8,858 nucleotides of DNA from a bacterium. Lineage in GTDB: Bacteria; Ratteibacteria; UBA8468. Location of the stretch: the NCBI GenBank assembly GCA_030672255.1, contig DAOVGU010000111.1:1-8858 (forward strand), read 5' to 3'. The translations under genes were made by a program, and so were the position numbers. Below the pieces are notes generated by a model. It had not been told where the DNA came from and made no database searches. It saw only the letters and a list, made by a program, of their open reading frames with translations. Positions 1 through 5,160 of this stretch are shown piece after piece (the first letter of the stretch is position 1; each line of letters begins with the position of its first letter).

Positions 1-6
1 CTGAGG

Positions 7-12
7 TATAAT
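7..12 (+). promoter_or_regulatory. Possible -10 box upstream of pilB copy 1
   Basis: A perfect TATAAT lies 24 bases before the first ATG, which would place a transcript start near base 18-20 and give a 5' leader of under 20 bases. The -35 region would lie outside the window, so this rests on one hexamer. The preceding gene is also not visible, so the cluster could instead be read through from upstream. Confidence 0.35.
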
Positions 13-35
13 ATCAGATAGAAGAGAGAGGAGAA

Positions 36-1727
36 ATGCCAACAAAGAGGGAGGCGATAGTACTCTTACAGAATATTGGGCTTCTCACGAAGAAGCAGAT
101 TGAGGAGGCATTGGCCAAACAACGGGAAAATAAGCGTTCAATCAAGAATGTCCTCAAGGAGCTTGGCTATCTTACAAACGAAAATATTGGATTATCTCTT
201 CTCTCCCAATTTGGAATCTTACCGAGAAGCTCTACGGAAGAGAACCTTCCTTCTGAGGTTGTCAAGACTGTCCCTTCCTCCTTTGCCAAAGAGCATCGAA
301 TTATCCCCTTTGAAAGGAGGAATGAGACAATTGTGCTGGCTACCGATGAGCCCTTAAATCTTCTCTCAATCGATTACTTTAAGGATGAACTTAAAAAGAA
401 AGTCCAGCTCATCATTGTAAACCAAGATACTATAGCCTCCTCTTTAAAAAAGTATTATGGTATTGAGACTGAGGATCTGGCTCCTCTCTTTGAGAAGATT
501 GATAAGGGCTATGCCCCTACACTAAAAGAGAGTGAGGAGATTGCTCCCGATGAGGAGGAGAAGGAGGCAAAAAGAACCCCCATCATCCAATTAGCAAATC
601 TACTTATTGCCGATGGTATAAAGAAGAGAGCCAGTGATATTCATGTGGAGCCCTTAGAGCACAAGTTCAGGATTAGATATCGAATTGATGGGGTGCTGCA
701 TGAAACTCTATCTCCTCCTAAAAATATCCAGCGCGCCGTCATCGCGCGACTTAAATTGATGGCCAAGATGAACCTTGCGGAAAAAAGATTACCCCAGGAT
801 GGTAGAATCATGCTTAATGTCTTGGGCCGACCGATCGATCTTCGTGTTTCCACCCTTCCTGGACTTTATGGGGAAAGTTTGGTGATGAGAATACTGGATA
901 AGACCGCGATGTTGCTCGGGATGGACCAATTGGGATTCCTTGCTGAGGATAGAAAGAAATGGGATATTCTTTTAAAGTTTTCCGGAGGCATTGTCCTTGT
1001 TACTGGACCAACCGGCTCAGGAAAAACAACCACTCTCTATACCTCCTTAAATACCCTCAACACCACCGATAAAAAGCTGATGACGGTGGAAGAACCGGTG
1101 GAATATCAAATTCCCGGGATTAATCAGACTCAGGTGAGGCCAGAGATTAAGCTTACCTTTTCCTCGGTGCTGCGCAGTTTCTTAAGGCAGTCCCCGGATG
1201 TTGTCTTGGTGGGAGAAATCAGGGATTTTGAGACCGCAGATATTGCTTTACGCGCCGCCCTTACCGGACACCTTGTCTTCTCTACCCTCCATACCAATGA
1301 TGCGCCATCGTCCATCACCCGTCTTATCGATTTAGGGGTTGCGCCATTTTTAGTTGCTTCTTCCCTCCAGGGAGCGATGGCCCAAAGACTCACGCGGACG
1401 CTCTGTCCGTATTGCAAGGAGGAGTATGAACCTGATGAACAAACCAAAGAATTCTTAAAGATAAAGGAGAATGGAGAGACCCATATCTTTAAGTCCAATG
1501 GCTGTGAGGCCTGCGACTATACCGGCTATCATGGTCGTACCGGAATCTTTGAAATTTTCATCATGAATCAGGAATTAAGACAACTTACTCTGGAAAAGGC
1601 AGCCGCCTCCACCATAAGGAAGGCAGCAATTAGAGCCGGAATGCGAACGATGCAGGAGGATGGAGTAGAAAAGATTAAGAAAGGACTGACTACAGTGGAT
1701 GAGGTAATTTCGGTAACAGGAAAGTGA
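36..1727 (+). CDS. pilB: Type IV pilus assembly ATPase PilB (GspE/PulE family), copy 1
   Basis: Cytoplasmic hexameric ATPase of the type II secretion/T4P family, expected to power pilin polymerisation through PilC. Residues 1-150 form an MshEN-type N-terminal domain with tandem helical motifs, followed by an acidic linker near 165-180. The ATPase core begins around TPIIQLANLLIADGIKKRAS (about 181-200) and contains RLPQDGR. Walker A is GPTGSGKTTT (324-333, Lys330), the Asp-box-like TVEEPVEY has Glu352/Glu353, Walker B is GEIRD (Glu394), and the His box has His412 and His419. A tetracysteine zinc site, CPYC/CEAC (Cys457, 460, 490, 493), is typical of PilB/GspE and absent from PilT. The 563-residue length is normal. 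The start fits the N-terminal motif, with AGGAG lying only 2 bases upstream inside a longer purine tract. It is separated from pilT by a structured spacer. It could equally be named GspE; the PilT and PilC neighbours favour PilB. Confidence 0.95.
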   Translation: MPTKREAIVLLQNIGLLTKKQIEEALAKQRENKRSIKNVLKELGYLTNENIGLSLLSQFGILPRSSTEENLPSEVVKTVPSSFAKEHRIIPFERRNETIVLATDEPLNLLSIDYFKDELKKKVQLIIVNQDTIASSLKKYYGIETEDLAPLFEKIDKGYAPTLKESEEIAPDEEEKEAKRTPIIQLANLLIADGIKKRASDIHVEPLEHKFRIRYRIDGVLHETLSPPKNIQRAVIARLKLMAKMNLAEKRLPQDGRIMLNVLGRPIDLRVSTLPGLYGESLVMRILDKTAMLLGMDQLGFLAEDRKKWDILLKFSGGIVLVTGPTGSGKTTTLYTSLNTLNTTDKKLMTVEEPVEYQIPGINQTQVRPEIKLTFSSVLRSFLRQSPDVVLVGEIRDFETADIALRAALTGHLVFSTLHTNDAPSSITRLIDLGVAPFLVASSLQGAMAQRLTRTLCPYCKEEYEPDEQTKEFLKIKENGETHIFKSNGCEACDYTGYHGRTGIFEIFIMNQELRQLTLEKAAASTIRKAAIRAGMRTMQEDGVEKIKKGLTTVDEVISVTGK

Positions 1728-1729
1728 GA

Positions 1730-1782
1730 CAAGGAGCACTTTCTCGATGGCACGCTCAATGCCATCTACGAAAGTCTCCTTG
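1730..1782. other. Long near-perfect hairpin just after pilB copy 1
   Basis: An inverted repeat starts 3 bases after the stop codon. CAAGGAG (1730-1736) pairs with CTCCTTG (1776-1782), ACTTTC (1738-1743) with GAAAGT (1770-1775), and GATGGCA (1746-1752) with TGCCATC (1760-1766), leaving a 7-base loop. This is 20 base pairs with one bulge and a small internal loop. No T-run follows, so it is not a canonical intrinsic terminator. It may stabilise the pilB mRNA end, attenuate read-through, or be the first domain of the leader element that follows. Confidence 0.7.
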
Positions 1783-1795
1783 CCTTGATGTTTAA

Positions 1796-2033
1796 ACACT
1801 AATGGGAGGACTATTTCTGTAGGCGTGCCTTGTTACCGACTCACGCCCCTCTGTATCTCCCCAGAGGGGAGAACATTAAAAAAAACAAGGATGAGCGAGG
1901 GTGCCAGTGCGACGAATAAGGAGCACTGTTTGGCACGCCCGCCGAGATGTGAGGCGGGCCGGACGGAGCGAGAGTGCAGTCAGACTCGCTGGGTCTGATG
2001 AGCGTGCCGCCGAAGAAATAGTCCGAGCATATT
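1796..2033 (+). promoter_or_regulatory. Structured leader element before pilT (copy 1 of a pair)
   Basis: This fills most of the 306-base gap before pilT and is homologous to the leader of pilC. GGACTATTTCT (1808-1818) pairs perfectly with AGAAATAGTCC (2014-2024), closing a 217-base structure. GGCG (1822-1825) can extend the stem with CGCC (2008-2011). Inside are CCCCTCTG/CAGAGGGG (1846-1853/1862-1869), GTGCC plus AGTGC pairing with GCACT and GGCAC (1901-1936), GCCCGCC/GGCGGGC (1937-1943/1953-1959), and TCAGAC/GTCTGA (1980-1985/1993-1998) around loop TCGCTGG. GGCACGC (1932-1938) can pair with GCGTGCC at either 1823-1829 or 2002-2008, which suggests alternative folds. The ATG of pilT follows the closing stem by 9 bases. 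Compared with copy 2 it has about 86 extra bases (roughly 1841-1931). No known riboswitch consensus is recognised. The alternative reading is a MITE/REP-like inverted repeat. Confidence 0.7.
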
Positions 2034-3107
2034 ATGGCAGAGGATATTAATTCTCTTTTAGAGACAATAGTAGAGAAGAATGCTTCCGATATTCACCTTC
2101 ATGTTGATAAACCGCCAACGATGCGGCTTAACGATAAGCTAATTGAACTTGAGGAGAAACCCTTAACTCCTGATGATACTCTCACCTATATGAAGGCTAT
2201 CGCATCTTCCGAACAGCAGGCAGAGGTAGAAAAGGCAGGGGGAACAGACTTTGGTTACGCCTTTGGAGATAAAGCAAGGTTTCGAGTCAGCGTCTATCGG
2301 CAGAAAGGAAACACCAACATTGCGATGCGACTTATTCCCTATAAGTTTTTAAGTTTTGAGGAATTGGGATTATCTCAGCAGATTAAGGAACTTTGCCAGA
2401 GACCAAGGGGGCTGGTTCTGGTCACAGGTCCAACCGGCTCAGGCAAGACCACAACTCTGGCGACGATGATTGATTATATTAACAGTACCCGTGATTGCCA
2501 TATTATTACCATTGAGGACCCGATTGAATATTATCACACGCATAAGAAGTCAATTGTGAGCCAGCGGGAATTAGGGGCCGACATTCCTTCCTTTCCCGAA
2601 GCATTAAGGAGAGGGCTGCGTCAGGACCCGGATGTATTCCTGGTAGGAGAGATGAGGGATTTAGATACAATCTCGGCGGCCATTACTGCCGCAGAAACCG
2701 GCCATTTAGTCTTTGGAACATTGCATACCACCGGGGCTACCAGAACAATTGATAGGATCGTTGATGTTTTTCCGATAGACCAGCAGGAGCAGATTAGAAT
2801 TATGCTTTCTGTCTCCATTATTGCCGTTATCTCTGAACAGCTATTGGTTAGGGCAGATGAAAAGGGGAGAATCGCTGCCTTTGAGATTATGGTTGCTACC
2901 CCGGCCATTCAGAACCTTATCCGGGAGAAAAAGACCTATAGAATTCTTTCGGAACTTCAGACCGGGGCAAAGTATGGGATGAAAACAATGGATGAATCCT
3001 TAATGGAGCTCTATTCCTCCGGCCTGATTACCTATGAGAATCTTTTAAGGAACGCCTATGACCCGGAACAGATTCGAATTCAGATCGAGGGGGCAAAGAA
3101 ACGATGA
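2034..3107 (+). CDS. pilT: Type IV pilus retraction ATPase PilT
   Basis: Cytoplasmic hexameric ATPase expected to depolymerise pili and drive twitching. It is 357 residues, against about 345 for typical PilT, and has no MshEN domain or cysteine zinc site. The short PAS-like N-domain opens with a typical SLLETIVEKNASDIHLHVDK segment (7-26). Walker A is GPTGSGKTTT (132-141, Lys138), the Asp box is ITIEDPIEYYH, Walker B is GEMRD (Glu206), and the His box GHLVFGTLHT has His224 and His231. The PilT retraction signature, usually AIRNLIRE, reads AIQNLIRE at 291-298. The start is fixed: an in-frame TAG lies 15 bases upstream and ATG 2034 is the only plausible initiator. No Shine-Dalgarno sequence precedes it; the ATG sits 9 bases beyond the stem of the leader element. 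Its stop overlaps the start of the next gene (ATGA), implying translational coupling. Confidence 0.94.
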   Translation: MAEDINSLLETIVEKNASDIHLHVDKPPTMRLNDKLIELEEKPLTPDDTLTYMKAIASSEQQAEVEKAGGTDFGYAFGDKARFRVSVYRQKGNTNIAMRLIPYKFLSFEELGLSQQIKELCQRPRGLVLVTGPTGSGKTTTLATMIDYINSTRDCHIITIEDPIEYYHTHKKSIVSQRELGADIPSFPEALRRGLRQDPDVFLVGEMRDLDTISAAITAAETGHLVFGTLHTTGATRTIDRIVDVFPIDQQEQIRIMLSVSIIAVISEQLLVRADEKGRIAAFEIMVATPAIQNLIREKKTYRILSELQTGAKYGMKTMDESLMELYSSGLITYENLLRNAYDPEQIRIQIEGAKKR

Positions 3108-4852
3108 GCGCATTGCCGGTAAAAACAAAGAAAAAATTACTCGGTCAGATCCTCATCGAGCGTAACCTCATCACCGAGGATCAACTGCGTATCGGTCTTG
3201 AGGAACAGAAGCGCACCGGAAAATTTTTGGGTAGAACCCTCGTTGACCTCCATTTCATCGATGAGAAGATTCTGCGCAAGGTTCTCTCCATTCAATCAGG
3301 GATAGAGACAATTAAATTGAAGGATTACCAAATCAGTCCGGAGGTAATCAAGAAATTTCCCGCGGCTTTGGCTAAAACCTATCAGGCTATCCCCCTTAAG
3401 TTAGAGGATAAAACCTTGACCATCGCGGTAAGTGATGCCTTAAATGTCAGTGCTCATGATGACCTTTCCTTTATCCTTGGTTACAAAATTAAAATCCTTC
3501 TTGCCGACAGCGCCGAGATCAATGGAATAATTGAGAAATATTATGGGGCGGATACTACCACTGTCGAAGATCTAATGAAATGGTTTAATAAAGGAGCACC
3601 GGTAGTTTCCGAGGTCGCTACGGTTGCGGCTGCAGGAGGAGAATTAGCCAATATCACCACACTTGAAGAGATTGCCAGTCAGGCACCGGTAATAAGTCTT
3701 TTCAACCTTGTTCTTGTTCAGACAGTAAAGGATTACGCTACAGATTTACACCTGGAGCCCTTTGAGAATGACTTTAGAGTCCGCTATCGGGTCGATGGCA
3801 TGCTTTATGACCTTCTCCATCCTTCTCCTGATTTAGCCTTTGCTCTTTTCTGTAGATTCAAAATTATGGCCGGGATGGATATTGCGGAAAGAAGATTGCC
3901 TCAGGATGGCAGGATAGAATTAACTATTGGAGGAAGGGAGGTAGATTTGAGGGTCAATACCGTCCCCACCGTCTTTGGAGAATGTCTTTCGGTCAGGGTT
4001 CTCGACCGGGGGAAAGCGGTCCTGGAACTGGAGAATATTGGACTTTCAGAGAGCAATTTAGGAAAGGTGGAGGAGATGATAAAAAAACCGCAGGGAATTG
4101 TTTTGGATACAGGTCCCACCGGCTGCGGAAAAACAACCTCCCTTTATGGCATTTTAAGAAAATTAAATAGGCCGGGGGTAAAGATTATTACCACCGAAGA
4201 CCCGGTAGAGTATCTTTTGGATGGAGTTATTCAGGTTCCAATTAAGGAGAAAATTGGTCTTTCTTTCTCCAACACCCTGCGCCACATTCTTCGCCAGGAC
4301 CCGGATATCATCCTCGTAGGGGAAATAAGAGATTTGGAGACGGCAGAGATTGCTATTCAAGCCTCCCTTACCGGACATCTGGTGCTATCTACCATCCATA
4401 CCAATGATGCTCCCTCTACCCTCACCAGACTTATCGATATGAGGGTAGAACCCTTTCTTCTTGCCTCCTCAATCGCTGGAGTGATTGCGCAGAGATTAAT
4501 CAGGCTACTCTGTCCAAAATGTCGCGAGAAATATCAGCCCAGCCAGGAGGAACTGCTTGAATTGGGGCTAACCCCAGAGCAAATAAAGGAAGAAAGAGAG
4601 AAGCCATTCTATCGTCCGCAGGGATGTCCTGCCTGCAAAGGTGGCTATAAGGGGCAGATCGCCATCTTTGAAATTCTTCTTCCCAAAGAGGGGTTCTGGA
4701 AACTCGTCCTCGAGAAGCGTCCCACGGGTGAAATCAGAGAAAAGGCAATTGAGGAAGGGATGAAAACCCTGCTTGATGACGGTTTAGAAAAGATCCACCA
4801 GGGAACAACCTCAATCGAAGAGATTTCCCGAGAGGTTCACGGCTATGCATAA
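3104..4852 (+). CDS. pilB: Second PilB/GspE-type assembly ATPase
   Basis: A second extension-type secretion ATPase (582 residues) between pilT and pilC. The N-terminus (about 10-145) is an MshEN-like domain with two motif copies, beginning LLGQILIERNLITEDQL and FLGRTLVDLHFIDEK. The core has RLPQDGR, Walker A GPTGCGKTTS (337-346, Lys343), TTEDPVEYL, Walker B GEIRD (Glu407), the His box GHLVLSTIHTND, and a tetracysteine site CPKC/CPAC (Cys470, 473, 508, 511). Two positions around the P-loop are unusual: the preceding VLDTG, where families mostly have VLVTG, and Cys341 in place of Ser. The catalytic lysine and both acidic boxes are present, so it should be active. It overlaps the pilT stop by 4 bases, with GAGGGGG about 10 bases upstream as ribosome site. 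It may serve a second pilus or secretion system, or form mixed or alternative motors on the same PilC. Confidence 0.93.
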   Translation: MSALPVKTKKKLLGQILIERNLITEDQLRIGLEEQKRTGKFLGRTLVDLHFIDEKILRKVLSIQSGIETIKLKDYQISPEVIKKFPAALAKTYQAIPLKLEDKTLTIAVSDALNVSAHDDLSFILGYKIKILLADSAEINGIIEKYYGADTTTVEDLMKWFNKGAPVVSEVATVAAAGGELANITTLEEIASQAPVISLFNLVLVQTVKDYATDLHLEPFENDFRVRYRVDGMLYDLLHPSPDLAFALFCRFKIMAGMDIAERRLPQDGRIELTIGGREVDLRVNTVPTVFGECLSVRVLDRGKAVLELENIGLSESNLGKVEEMIKKPQGIVLDTGPTGCGKTTSLYGILRKLNRPGVKIITTEDPVEYLLDGVIQVPIKEKIGLSFSNTLRHILRQDPDIILVGEIRDLETAEIAIQASLTGHLVLSTIHTNDAPSTLTRLIDMRVEPFLLASSIAGVIAQRLIRLLCPKCREKYQPSQEELLELGLTPEQIKEEREKPFYRPQGCPACKGGYKGQIAIFEILLPKEGFWKLVLEKRPTGEIREKAIEEGMKTLLDDGLEKIHQGTTSIEEISREVHGYA

Positions 4853-4866
4853 GGGAGGCTCGGAAA

Positions 4867-4963
4867 GAGATGACTAAAGTTTGTTCGCTCGGGCTTTCTT
4901 ATTCCTCGGCACTATCGTGCCTGCGGCATAACCGCCAACTCGCTCACAAACCCCAGTCATCTC
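4867..4963. other. Large branched inverted repeat after pilB copy 2
   Basis: GAGATGACT (4867-4875) pairs with AGTCATCTC (4955-4963), and GTTTGT (4879-4884) with ACAAAC (4946-4951). Nested inside are GGCAC-TATC-GTGCC (4908-4921) and GCGG-CATAA-CCGC (4923-4935). The structure begins 14 bases after the pilB2 stop. No T-run follows, so it is not a canonical terminator. Like the hairpin at 1730-1782, it separates a pilB gene from the paired leader element, but the two do not share obvious primary sequence beyond a GGCAC motif. It could be a 3'-end stabiliser, an attenuator, or part of a larger RNA. Confidence 0.55.
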
Positions 4964-4970
4964 CTATAAT
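4943..4970 (+). promoter_or_regulatory. Possible promoter for the pilC leader
   Basis: A perfect TATAAT (4965-4970) is preceded, with a 16-base spacer, by CTCACA (4943-4948), which matches 4 of 6 positions of TTGACA. Transcription would start near 4977 and give a leader of about 180 bases containing the whole paired element before pilC. The -35 overlaps the 3' arm of the inverted repeat at 4867-4963. I found no equally good box before the pilT copy. Confidence 0.35.
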
Positions 4971-5011
4971 CACTTATGATTGCTACGCAACGACCATTGT
5001 CTTTATGTAAT

Positions 5012-5160
5012 ACACTAATATGAGGACTATTTCTGTAAGCGGCCTTGTTACCGACGAGCGGGCACGGTGTCCCGTAGGGACGAGCGAGGAGGAACGAGAG
5101 CGAAGATTTCCTCGCTGGGGAAATCAAGCGTGCCGCCGAAGAAGATAGTCCGAATATACT
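5012..5160 (+). promoter_or_regulatory. Structured leader element before pilC (copy 2 of a pair)
   Basis: Homologue of the pilT leader. Its 5' block (5012-5055) differs from 1796-1840 by three substitutions and one indel. Its 3' block GCGTGCCGCCGAAGAA (5128-5143) is identical to 2002-2017 and is followed by ATAGTCCGA, after one extra base. GGACTAT (5024-5030) pairs with ATAGTCC (5145-5151) and TTCT with AGAA beyond a bulged G. GCGGC (5039-5043) can pair with GCCGC (5132-5136), or GGCACG (5061-5066) with CGTGCC (5129-5134). Internal hairpins are GTCCC-GTA-GGGAC (5069-5081) and GATTTCC/GGAAATC (5105-5111/5119-5125) around loop TCGCTGG. AGCGAGG (5083-5089) is complementary to CCTCGCT (5110-5116), a possible pseudoknot or alternative pairing. 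The core is 128 bases against 217 in copy 1. The ATG of pilC again lies 9 bases beyond the stem. Confidence 0.7.

Noticed and set aside
1130..1498. Long minus-strand open frames inside pilB and other coding genes.
   Set aside because: They are complementary-strand shadows of strongly conserved coding genes, without family motifs or ribosome sites.
1785..1805. Promoter-like TTGATG ... TAATGG before the pilT leader.
   Set aside because: The spacing between the hexamers is only 9 bases and the -10 match is poor.
1846..1885. Hairpin CCCCTCTG/CAGAGGGG followed by an A-run, as a possible terminator.
   Set aside because: On the + strand it is followed by A rather than T. On the - strand the T-run would precede the hairpin. 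It does not fit an intrinsic terminator in either direction.
1995..2014. Hammerhead-ribozyme-like CTGATGA ... CGAA in the pilT leader.
   Set aside because: The CTGATGA is made by the 3' arm of the covarying hairpin and is absent from the pilC copy. Stem II cannot form properly next to the core, and no stem III/cleavage site is evident.
1796..2033. Known riboswitch (c-di-GMP-I/II, lysine, cobalamin, guanidine) in the pilT/pilC leaders.
   Set aside because: The GCCGAAG and GTTACCGA strings resemble fragments of lysine and GEMM consensus sequences, but the remaining conserved cores and helix order do not match.
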